In this document: positions 23,775 to 33,576 of the stretch, in pieces
How the letters are laid out: each line of letters starts with the position of its first letter
Numbering within the stretch: the stretch's first letter is position 1
NCBI GenBank assembly: GCA_963555705.1
Contig: OY743172.1
Coordinates: forward strand, 21,699,446 to 21,763,445
DNA length: 64,000 bases
Source of the DNA: Ligustrum vulgare
Taxonomy: Eukaryota > Streptophyta > Magnoliopsida > Lamiales > Oleaceae
Direction: 5' to 3'
The notes under the pieces: model-generated
The model's database searches: none
The model's input: only the letters and a program-made list of their open reading frames with translations
What the model was told of the DNA's origin: nothing
Made by a program: the position numbers and the translations under genes

Positions 23775-26013
23775 ATTGATCACTAAAAAAACCTTGATTT
23801 TACCATTAATTAGTTATCAATAAGAAAACACAAAAAACATAAGTAAAACACACAAAAAAAATATACGTAAGTATCAACAGAAAAGGAAAAAGAAGTATCA
23901 ATAGAAAAAGGAAAAGGAAATATCAATAGAAAAAGGAAAAAGAATAAAACACAAGTATATCTAATAGTTGTAAGTAGACAAGAAAAAAAGCATCAACGAT
24001 AATAATAAAATGTAGTATTAAAATAATTTCAAATTCACAATTTAGTCCAAATAAAAATATAATCATCAAAAATCATTATGATAATAGATTCTTGATAACT
24101 TTACATAGTAAAATAGAAGCATTACTTAAAAAAATGGCGGAAACAAAAAAAAACTATAATTTAGAACTCATAATAAGCAAAAAACTCTCTCTCTGTCTTA
24201 AAGACACATATACACACACAAAAAAAAATAAAAATAAAAATACTATTTAAAACTCATATTAGTTAATGCACCTTTGATAATATATCTACATGCAAAACAA
24301 AAGCTAAACTAAAGGAAAAGAACCCAAGATTGATAAATGTGATATACTTTTGTGTACTATACTATGTAGCAAACAACATATAAAATTTGTAGAGAGAGAG
24401 ATGAAAAAAAAAACCTTGACAAGGTAAAATGGTGGACAGTAACTGAAATCTAAATCTAACAACAACAACATACCTTAAAATTAAACTACACACATGGATA
24501 AAATAGATTTATTTTAAGTAGACAAAAAAAAAAACATTGAAACTGACATATAGCAAGTACACCTACAACTTCAACAGATAAGTGGAATAAACCAATAGTA
24601 CCATACAAAATTTTAAACTTGTCTTTCATTTATTAATCACAAAAAACTACCTTTTAAAAATGAGAAGCAATCCATAAAACCATATATAAAAAACAAGAAT
24701 TCTTGAACACTAAACACAATTTGTTGCAATGTCAAAGATAAACCAACAACATTGGCGTCCATTTAAGAAGAAACAATAAAAAAAATAAAGGATCAACACT
24801 AATCTAGACATCCACACGCAAATACATTAAAAATCAAGGAGCTCAAGAACATAAGAATGAAGGGAACAAGCAAATTTGATAGGGAGAAACCTTCGATATA
24901 CATCAATTGCAAACACATAACTTTCAACTTGCATTAATAGTAAATAAAATAAACGAAAAATGAAGTGTTATCCAAATGTTTACATTCCACAGAATTCATA
25001 AAACAGCAAAATTTAAAATAAATTAATGTATAAATAAAAAGTATAGAAAATCTGTTTAAGTATATAATAAAGTGTTACTCAAATGTTTAAGTTTTTTGTA
25101 GGCGATGTAAAAGTTCCCCAAAAATTCCTTTTCTTGAGTTATATAGCAATGCTAAACATACATAAATGTCCTCTAGAAGTTTTTTTCATTTTACAAGATA
25201 AGAAAGATACAATAGAATAAACAATATTACACACAAACAAACACAAGTACAGCGGAATAACGGTCTGAATATAATTTCAACAGAAACCTACAGTTAAAAA
25301 AAAAAACGAAAAAAGAAAAAAAAAAAACAGAGAAAGAAAGAAAACAAGAAGCAGAACTACATATATTTCACAAAAAACCCTTTTTCACTGAAGAACAGAC
25401 AACGAGAAAAAAAAAATTACGGGGAAAAAAAAAACCCAAAAACCCATGATCAACTAACAACGATTGTCGACGAAAACACAGCATAGGAACCGAAACCCTA
25501 AAGCAGGTGAAAAAATATATGTTAACAAAAAAAAAAAAAAAATATAACCCTTACCGTCGACTGCAAGAAAATACACGAACCAACCTCACACACGAACCAC
25601 CTGCAATCACAACTACATTAGAATCGGAGGGGAGAACTAAGGGAATATACACAAATATACACAAAAAAACAGAAAAAAAAAAAACCTACAGATCTACACA
25701 GATCTACACAGACAAAAAAAAAAGGGGGAAAAAAATAACCTTTGATGTTGCGATTTCACGATCGGCGCAGCAAAACCCTGTGAATCACACTATTCAACCG
25801 ATGAAGAGTCTCGAACATATAGAGAGAGACAGAGAGAGAGAAAGCGAGATAAAATAATGAAAAAAAAAAGATCGTGCGTATATAATAAAGATAAGAAAGG
25901 AAAGAATCGGAGAAGGGGGGAAACAAGGAAAAACGCATTTCTTCTTTTCATAAAGCGTTATTTATCGTACTTGAACAGTAATTTGGAAAGTAAATTTTAT
26001 ATATATAGTAGGG
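23775..26013. other. Helitron 5' non-coding region
   Basis: About 2.2 kb, A-rich on the plus strand, between the Rep/helicase start and the Helitron 5' tip. It presumably holds the Rep/helicase promoter and leader. I see A-runs (23590, 25305-25330, 25530-25545, 25675-25685), two copies of AGATCTACAC (25690-25708) and CACACACGAACC-like phrases, but no gene. Short ORFs at 25507-25938 are A-run artefacts. Confidence 0.5.
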
Positions 26014-26014
26014 A

Positions 26015-26136
26015 TACACACACATACATATAATGCAAATAAAAATCTCTCTCCGCTTGCTCTCTTACTTCACGAACCCTAACCCACAATCGCCTCAATA
26101 CCCAACCTCAATCCAGATCCAGAAAAATTGGTAAAC
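26015..26136 (+). promoter_or_regulatory. Promoter and 5' leader of the F-box gene, cut short by the Helitron
   Basis: Only about 120 bp separate the Helitron 5' tip from the F-box start codon. This strip has a TATA-like ACATATAATG (about 26025-26034) and a pyrimidine-rich leader (CTCTCTCCGCTTGCTCTC). Upstream promoter elements, if any, were displaced by the 14.8-kb Helitron or are now provided by it. Confidence 0.45.
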
Positions 26137-27711
26137 ATGGAGGCACGGAAAGAAGTCTCGACAAACAACAACGTTGACAGGATTTCACAATTACCAGATT
26201 CTCTTTGTCACCACGTCTTGTCGTTTCTCTCAGTAATGGAAGGCAGAAATACTGTATTTCTCTCCAGGAGATGGAGATCTATATGGTATTCGGTTCCAGT
26301 ATACGAATTTGATGACTTTTTCCTGAGCCCATCGAGTTTTTGGAAAATGTTGGAAGGGACTTTAATATGCCGCCAAAGGTATTTCAGTTATTTAAGCATC
26401 CATAGATTTTGTTTACGCATGAGCACGTCATGGTACTTCGATCCTTTGCCTTTGCGCTGGATAGGATTTGCTTTGGAAACCAATGTGAAAGAATTAACCA
26501 TCCATAATCAGGGAAACGACTGTCCCACAATTCCTTCTATATTGTGTGATGCTATCTTTAGTGCAAGATCTATTACAAAATTAAATATTTTCTGCCATTC
26601 TATTGAGGGAATTTCAGTTTCTGTTAGTCTGCCTTCTCTTCAAGAACTAGTTTTAAGTATGACGTCAATAAGTGAATCTACATTGCAGAAGTTAATTTCT
26701 GGCTGTTCAGCGGTTAGAATAATAAGTCTTCATTATTTGTGTGGATTAGAGAAAATTAAAATTTCCAGTGAGACGCTTGTGGAATTGAGGGTTTCGCGGG
26801 GTTTTCATATAACAGAGTGTTCTGTTGATTATGCACCAAATCTTAAATTATTTTCCTTTGACTCTTTATGTATAAGTAGAAATACAATTAGGATTTCGGT
26901 GTTCAGAAAGTTGACATCTTTGATGCTAATAGAATCCCCTTTGACAGAAGCCCCTGTGACGGATTCTATGGTAGCAAATTTCCTTTCTCAAAATCCACTG
27001 CTAGAAAAATTATGGTTGGAAGGTTGTCGAATTGTTGAAAAGTTGCTCATTGCTTCCCCAAAACTTGGGTCTTTTTCCTTGCTTTATTGCACGTCATTGG
27101 TTGAGGTCAAAATAGATGCTCCAAATCTACAGGAACTAAAGTATTCTGGAGAATTGGTAACATTTTCGTCAGTGGTATCATCACCTCTACTTAAGTCAAG
27201 AATCGATCTGGATCGTTGCAATCATATTTCATCAACACTTTGGTATGCAAAATTGAAAGATCTGTTCGAAAAATTACAGTATTCGAAAACATTGATTGTG
27301 GCCTGTCGTATGGGGTCGGACTTGATTATACCTGGAAAAATGCGAAAGAGCCTCCTTCCTCAACTGCATGCCCTCGAGCATTTGAAGGTCGAAATCAGAA
27401 ATTCATTAGATGGTAATGGTGGGAAAGTGGAGAAAGGACTGCGTTGGATGTTTCCCCGTCTCCGGACCCTTGACATATGGAGCAGCTGTAACTGTTGGAA
27501 ACCTTTTGTAGAACACTACGAATATAAAGAAGATATGCGCCAGCTTCTTGGAGGAAATGCTGGGATTTCATTAGAAAATGTACAGTTCCGAGAATTAATC
27601 AGATGGCTTTTCATTAAATTGAGATGGCTTTTTAATAAGCCCTTGTTTGGTGTAGAGCTTTTGTGGAAAAAATATAGCTCTTTGAAAAATATGTGGTTTA
27701 AAATTATTTGA
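26137..27711 (+). CDS. F-box / LRR (FBD-like) protein
   Basis: A single open frame of 524 residues starts at ATG 26137 in good context (AAACATGG) and ends at TGA 27709-27711. The F-box is near the N-terminus (RISQLPDSLCHHVLSFLS, then FLSRRWRSIW). About 300 residues of leucine-rich repeats follow (VKELTIHN, LQELVLSM, LEKLWLEGC, NLQELKYSG). Plant F-box/LRR proteins of this type join SKP1-cullin ubiquitin ligases; the LRRs choose the target. The C-terminal FBD region is weak (RLRTLDIWSSCNCW), so an atypical or eroded FBD is possible. Some family members have introns; none is needed here. The last 50 residues are unusual for the family. It may be a real gene or a young pseudogene. Confidence 0.85.
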   Translation: MEARKEVSTNNNVDRISQLPDSLCHHVLSFLSVMEGRNTVFLSRRWRSIWYSVPVYEFDDFFLSPSSFWKMLEGTLICRQRYFSYLSIHRFCLRMSTSWYFDPLPLRWIGFALETNVKELTIHNQGNDCPTIPSILCDAIFSARSITKLNIFCHSIEGISVSVSLPSLQELVLSMTSISESTLQKLISGCSAVRIISLHYLCGLEKIKISSETLVELRVSRGFHITECSVDYAPNLKLFSFDSLCISRNTIRISVFRKLTSLMLIESPLTEAPVTDSMVANFLSQNPLLEKLWLEGCRIVEKLLIASPKLGSFSLLYCTSLVEVKIDAPNLQELKYSGELVTFSSVVSSPLLKSRIDLDRCNHISSTLWYAKLKDLFEKLQYSKTLIVACRMGSDLIIPGKMRKSLLPQLHALEHLKVEIRNSLDGNGGKVEKGLRWMFPRLRTLDIWSSCNCWKPFVEHYEYKEDMRQLLGGNAGISLENVQFRELIRWLFIKLRWLFNKPLFGVELLWKKYSSLKNMWFKII

Positions 27712-28933
27712 ACAGTCAAATATTGTAGGCTAAAGTAAGAATAGATGGTCGATGTTGAATTTGAAAAAATGTCTTTTTTTTTTTTTTTTACACCAAACAA
27801 GGGCTTAATTGAGTTATTAATTTAGAGGCATTTTAAATAGCCTTATTCAAGGAATAATTTATATGTTATTAACCATTTTTCCTTCTCTGCAATGATAATA
27901 TCAATTTATTGCCAACCTGAGGTATTTGTATTGTTTTATGTGCACTGATGCAAATTTTTGCAAGGCCTGTTTGAATTTTTTTTGTACAGCAAGATTTTGT
28001 AATTTGACAAGATAGATACCTTTTGCGAGGATGTATAATTTTATTTCCATCAATGTTGAATCTTGAGCATTTTAGAGCAGAGTGGGAGATTAGTTGGAGT
28101 AAAGTGCCAATTGTGATAAACGTACACAACATGAGAACGTGCACAAGATCTTCCCACTCTACTCTAAAAATGCACTAGCTCTCTCTCTCTCTGGTCAGAA
28201 GGTGGAAAGACGACGACAACCCTTCTTATGGCAAGTGCACGTTCACGGTAATTTTCAGAGGTAATGTTTTCTACCATAAATCACGCTATGTTTTTTGCCA
28301 TAAATTTAGAATTCAAGTTTCGGACTTGCGATTGGTTTGAAACAAATGGATTGACGATTTCTTTAACGTCAAAGTCCTAATATTTGTACGAGTTTTGGAA
28401 TTTTTCTGCCCTAAATCTAGAATTCCTATTTTAGACTTCAGTTAATGTTGGCAAGAAATGAACCCGTAATTTATGTTGTAGTTTGAGAATTTTTCTGATT
28501 TTTGTTATATTTTGCGCCCTAGATTTAGAAACCCAATTTTTCAGACATGGCTGTAGAACAACACTAACTTAAATTGTGAACGGGCTCTAGAACACAATTC
28601 ATGTGTTTGAAGACCAAGAATTAAGAATTTGAACGGGGTGACATCTTCTCATTTTTCTTGTGATTTATATTCAATCATGTTTCTAGGTTAGATTTTTAAA
28701 TGTTAGAATTGTGATGAAGCATTAATTTTCAGATTGTGTATTAATTTATTGTTTAATCGATTTAATTCATGGGTTTGAGCAATTGATTCATGCTTTTATT
28801 ATTGTGCAATTAATTGATCACTAGTTGTATGATTATTGTGATGATTTCTTAAGTTCGAAAGATTAGAAATTCATTAGACATATTTCAATTGTCACAAAGT
28901 CCTATAAAGGATAAAAATACACCTCTATGCATT

Positions 28934-29005
28934 GTGTCAGTAGCTCAGTGGTAGAGCGGTCGGTTGTTAACCGAGTGGTCGTAGGTTCGAATCTTACTTG
29001 GGGAG
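28934..29005 (+). pseudogene. trnN-GUU: Plastid-derived tRNA-Asn(GUU), degraded
   Basis: The D arm (TAGCTCAGTGGTAGAGC), anticodon arm (CGGTTGTTAACCG, anticodon GTT for Asn) and T arm (GTAGGTTCGAATCTTAC) match plastid trnN. The 5' acceptor strand is altered (TGTGTCA where the 3' strand ends TTGGGGAG), so the acceptor stem no longer pairs well. A nuclear plastid insertion is the best explanation. Confidence 0.75.
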
Positions 29006-29031
29006 ATTTGATTCATTCTGAATTAACGAAT

Positions 29032-29163
29032 TCAGACCGGTAAAACAGCAGTAGCCACGGATACGATTCTCAATCAACAAGGTCAAAATGTAATATGTGT
29101 TTATGTAGCTATTGGTCAAAAAGCATCTTCTGTGGTTCAGGTAGTAACTATTTTACAGGAAGT
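29032..29163 (+). pseudogene. atpA: Plastid atpA fragment
   Basis: Conceptual translation gives the plastid ATP synthase alpha P-loop end and following region ([15 protein letters not shown], then [11 protein letters not shown]) with a few changes and no start or end. It follows trnN by under 30 bp, although these genes are not adjacent in ordinary plastid genomes, so the insertion is a composite or was rearranged. Confidence 0.8.
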
Positions 29164-31411
29164 GCTTCTGAATTGATCTCATCTTTTAATAATTTGAATT
29201 TTTCTTTGTTGATTAATAACTTTATTCTTGAATAAAAAAAGAGTTTTTTGGAGGAATATAACATAGCTATTCTACAAAAGTGTTCACAAATATTTTAATG
29301 TTTTTCTATACATTCACATTCGTTATAGAAATATAGTCGGATCATGTGTAAGAAAATGTGTTAATTCTTGACCGAAAGAGAGTTTAACAATATTAGGAAT
29401 ATAAATTTTCAAAACCCCATGAACTATCGTTAGACTTCTAAATTAATGCATAATTGATGGAATTACTGTGAATTCTCAATTCTAGTATGCTTTTTTTATA
29501 TGGTTCATTTTTATAAGACAAATCTTTTCGTTTTCTTTAATTTAATCATTAGTTTAGTTTTTATTCGAAAATTCTCAAATCAAATTTTCTTTAGTTTCTG
29601 TTAAGGTTTTTAATCTAAAATACAATTTACACAATTCTCGTGAGAACGATATTCAGACTCATATTTACTTTATTACTTGTGCGATCCGTACACTTGCAGT
29701 TAACACTAATTTTTGGATGGGATAGTCAACATAATAATAAAGAGACTACATATAGAACAAAATTAAAAAGTCATCAATTTATTCTAAAGTTTTAATTTGT
29801 GTTTGATTGAGAAAGTCACATATATGCCACATTTTTTTTTTTTTAAAAAAAAAGTGACAGAAATTATGGCGTGTTTGTATATGGAGAATGTGTAATGTAT
29901 CTACTAGTGTTTGTAGACTTGTATAATTTGTTAAGTTACTACACATGTAATTAAAGATGAATATTGCAAAAATTAAAAATATGACATTCAAGTAACAAAA
30001 AGTGAACGCCACTTTTTTTACTAAAAAGTGACTTTGTGTCAATTTTTAATTAAAAGAGAAATCGAGTTAAAACAAAAAGTGATAAGTTACATTTTGTCAC
30101 TTTTTTTTTTTTTTTGGGAAATTAGCCATTCATTAACTTACCTTAATATCAGGATATTTGGATAATGACACACAATATATTTAAATCTGAAATTTATCAC
30201 CTGCACCTAAACAACTCAGGGAAAAATCGCCCAAAAAATAAAAATAAAAATTTGAAATTTGAAATATTAATAGAACAATAATTATAAAGAGACATTTCTT
30301 GGAAACATTTTAAGGTGACATTGTAACATGTCAAACATTTATTAGATGATAAAAAAGTAAGTGGTAGGTAGTTATTTTCAACACCCAGTAAATATGTGAC
30401 ATATCACAATGTCACTTAAAAATATTTTAAAAAAATGTCTCCATAAAATCAAGAAATCCAGATTTAACGGCCCCTTATTCTTCTTCATGTCGTTAATGCC
30501 GATAGATCACTTCATTAAAACAAATCAATTGACGTGAATTCAAAATATTTTTTGAATTTGCACAACCAGTCACATTCTTCAAAGTCTTCAACTGGCGTCA
30601 CAATTAACAGACCCAATCACAGAGCTAAAATTCACCGATTATGTTTCCTGAAGGTGAGTGGATGATTTCATATTTAGTGTATGGTAGAGAATGGGTACCG
30701 AATGATGTCTGATTTAAGATTACTTTTGACAAAACCATTTTTTTGTGTCGATTAATTCCTCAAATTTTGGAAATTCTGATTTCGAGTTTATAGACGACTC
30801 ATGTTTTGTTCCTGCAATGAAATGTATTCATGGATCGTGTTACGAAAGCTGTAGTGAACTTCAAAATTATGATTTTTTGCATAATATGGATTATCGATAG
30901 TTCATTCTGATATATTTGAGTTATTTGTTATTTATATAGAGTATTCATCATCCCAATGTCCATTTCTGTTATGATGCTTACGGATTAGTAACTAATACAG
31001 ATCTGAGTTTTCAAAATTACACTGCAACATGAGGCTTCATTTCTTTTAGCATTTATCAATGGAATACGTTCATATTCATGAGACTGCAGCAGGAACCTTT
31101 TTTTTTTAATCATTGGCATAGCAGACTGATTCTAGCTTTCATTGCCCCATGTATATCGAAATCAGCAGACTGATTCTAGCTCATACATTATTTAATGAAA
31201 ACCATATCATGAGCTCCATAACATGCCTTTTTATTTGGTGTAATATATGTACACTTTTGTGTGCCTTCCATAATCTCATGCTAAATCTCAGTTGAGAAGT
31301 ACCAGGTGATTATAACGACTGATCAAAATCCGTCGCCCAAATTTTACAGACCCAACAATGCACTCTCATTTTATTTTTACTTTTTTGCAGTTGCAGGTCA
31401 TGTGTATATTA

Positions 31412-31420
31412 GCCTCCACC
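31412..31420. repeat. hAT target-site duplication, left
   Basis: GCCTCCACC here and at 37847-37855. The 8-bp TSD is GCCTCCAC or CCTCCACC; the ninth base overlaps the terminal C or G of the element. Confidence 0.85.
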
Positions 31421-31449
31421 AGGGGCGGAGGCAGCCCATGTCCAGTGCA

Positions 31450-31970
31450 GTCCACGGACTGCACTGAACTTTTGGGCTGCCCCAGGTAAGCCCATGTAAA
31501 AAAAAAAAAAAAAATATTCATAAAAATCAGTGAATCATTTTTAGAAAACCAGTGAATCATTGTTACCTTTCTCAACTTCTTCAAAAAGCCAACTCAAACC
31601 ACCGTTCCCGTCGCCTGGTCGCCGTCAATAGTTCTTGCTCCAACAGTCCGACTCCAAACTCGAAACTTCCGCTCATCCCCTGCTCAGCTGCTGGCCTGGG
31701 TGACTGTCGATCGGACTGGCGACTGGGTCTGCAGTCTACAGTCTACTTCCTCAGTTCCTCCTTCACTCTTCAGTCCGCAGTCCGCTGGTGCTGGGTTCTA
31801 CAGCTTCTGATTCAGTAAGTATTTTTTATTTTTTAATTAATATATGATAATATATTAATATGAAAAACGCAGACGGCAGACAGACAGAAGAACATAGATA
31901 TTGAAGAATGAATAGAAGACAACCATTATTTTATCATTTTATATTGAAGAATGATTAATGAAGACAACCA

Positions 31971-32019
<49 letters not shown>

Positions 32020-32300
32020 GATGTTGACTTGAACTGTGCGTGTGGCTATGTGCATAAATGGTGTTTTATAATTGTATTGTTTTCTCCATTTTTTTATTTG
32101 TTGCACTAATTTAATTGTTATTTGTTGCACATATTTAACTTTATACGTATTTTATTTGTGCCCATTTTATGTCTATCTTATATTGATACAAGTAATTAGT
32201 TTTGTGAAGATAATATTGATTTGACATTTGGGGGTATTTTTAATATATTTAATTAGCTTGGTTTTAATTTTCGTTATTTGAGATTTGTGATTTGTAATTG
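31450..32300 (+). repeat. hAT 5' non-coding region, copy 1
   Basis: This stretch recurs at 36753-37590 with few changes: a longer TA-microsatellite here, single-base changes such as GGCGACTGG versus TAGCGACTGG, and a small TCTA insertion in copy 2. It contains an internal perfect repeat CAGTGCAGTCCACGGACTGCACTG near the end. Confidence 0.85.
31976..32014. repeat. (TA)n microsatellite, expanded in copy 1
   Basis: About 19 TA units here against about 8 in the sister copy at 37280-37296, so the length changed after duplication. Confidence 0.9.
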
Positions 32301-32401
32301 ATATTGTTGAGTTTGTTTAATTTGAGATTTGTGGTTTCTAGTTTTTGAAATTTATTTATGAGTTTCTAATTATAACTTGTTTATTGTAGTAGGAAAAAAT
32401 C

Positions 32402-33546
32402 ATGTCCACTATAGATAGATTTTTTAAAAGAAAATGTCCAGTAGAAGAAAATATTGATGAGGGGACTTCAATTAGAATTGATGTTGATGTTACACAACTT
32501 CCCGCTGATCAAGAAAATAGAATGGATGTTGATCTTGCACAACTTCCCACCGACCCTGGATTAAGAACCCCAATTTCAAATTACAACATTAATATCCGTG
32601 ATCAAGTTCGAAGAGCATATTTGCAAAAGGGTGCTTGTCAACCTTTAGATCATGTATTCCCGAGACGACAATTTGGACCTTCCCATTTTAGACGATTCCA
32701 ATCGTCTTGGTTTAATGAATTTGGTAGTTGGTTGGAGTACAGTATTGCAAAAGATGCTGCTTATTGTTTGTACTGTTATCTTTTTAAATCAAGTCATGGT
32801 AATCAAGGAGGAGGTGAATCTTTTGTTAGAGAAGGATTCACGTGTTGGAAAAATAAAGACAGGTTTCGACTTCATATGGGAAAGCATGACAATGAACATA
32901 ATAAAGCTCGAATGAGTTGTGAAGCATTGATGAATCAAGATCAACACATACATTCGGTTTTGCATAAGCAGTCAACACAAGCACGTAGTGATTATCGTAT
33001 TCGTCTTGAGGCATCAATTGATTGTGTTAGAGTTTTGTTGCGTCAAGGGTTATCATTTCGGGGTCATGATGAATCTGAAGGTTCTCTCAATCCAGGTAAC
33101 TTCCTAGTTCAATTGCAATTTCTTGCTGATCATAATGATGATATTAAAGCTGTGGTATTGGGAAATGCTCCTAAAAATTGTAAATTAACGTCTCCTGATA
33201 TTCAGAAAGACATAGTGAGTGCTTATGCTATTGAAACGATTAATGTTATTATCAAAGATGTTGGTGATTCAATGTTCTCAATTCTTGTTGATGAATCTCG
33301 TGATGTATCAGTTTGCTTTCGATGTTCTCTGCTGTTGGTGATGTACTTGAATTTATTTCAGAAGACGAATCTAGTTCTGGTGATCAAAAAAGTGAGGCAT
33401 TTAATTTATTGGAGTCGATACATTTGTTTGATTTTGCTTTTAATCTACACTTGATGAAAAAAGTCTTAGGAGTTTCGAATGAGTTGTCAAAGGCATTACA
33501 ATTGAAAGATCAAGATATTGTGAATGCAATGGGATTGGTGAAAACA
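32402..33546 (+). pseudogene. hAT transposase (TTF-zinc-finger / DUF4371 type), 5' part
   Basis: ATG at 32402 starts MSTIDRFFKRK, the usual N-terminus of plant hAT-like proteins of the zinc-finger MYM-type-1-like class. The TTF-type zinc finger region (YCLYCYLFKSS, FTCWKNKDRF, HMGKHDNEHNKA) and the DUF4371 beginning (DVGDSMFSILVDESRDVS) follow. After about 33310 the frame jumps: sequence coding for a later part (FSAVGDVLEFISED ... LQKL-type ALQLKDQDIVNAMGLV) continues in another frame to 33546, showing a deletion of the catalytic middle. The C-terminal dimerisation domain is missing except for a scrap at 37590-37656. Inactive. Confidence 0.8.
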
Positions 33547-33576
33547 GGGGCGGAGGCAGCCCATGTCCAGTGCAGT
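33545..33576 (+). repeat. Second copy of the hAT left terminus
   Basis: CAGGGGCGGAGGCAGCCC follows directly on the transposase frame (GTGAAAA), without the TSD expected of a new insertion. It continues after the solo LTR at 36753 as the second 5' region. Confidence 0.85.

Larger units (their letters stand above)
11237..26014 (-). mobile_element. Complete autonomous-type Helitron, 14.8 kb
   Basis: On the minus strand the element starts TCCCTACTATATATA at 26014, with A just outside, and ends in hairpin CGTGC-GTT-GCACG (11250-11262), a 9-base spacer and CTAG at 11237-11240, with T just outside. That fits Helitron insertion between A and T without target duplication. Inside, all on the minus strand, are a Rep/helicase gene (18889-23774), a captured host gene piece (17889-18812) and an RPA1-like gene (12161-16173). 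Both element genes splice into full-length frames on paper, so this copy could be autonomous. It moves by HUH-endonuclease rolling-circle transposition. Confidence 0.85.
27712..31411. other. Intergenic region after the F-box gene, with plastid fragments
   Basis: AT-rich DNA without supported protein genes. It contains T-run/A-run pairs (27774, 29829, 30099), a CT run at about 28170-28190, the plastid-derived trnN and atpA pieces at 28934-29163, and a phrase ending in GCGATCCGTACACTTGCAG (about 29680-29700) that looks like the end of a decayed LTR. The rest I cannot assign. Confidence 0.5.

Noticed and set aside
28934..29005. Functional nuclear tRNA-Asn
   Set aside because: The acceptor stem is mismatched, and the sequence matches plastid trnN next to plastid atpA.
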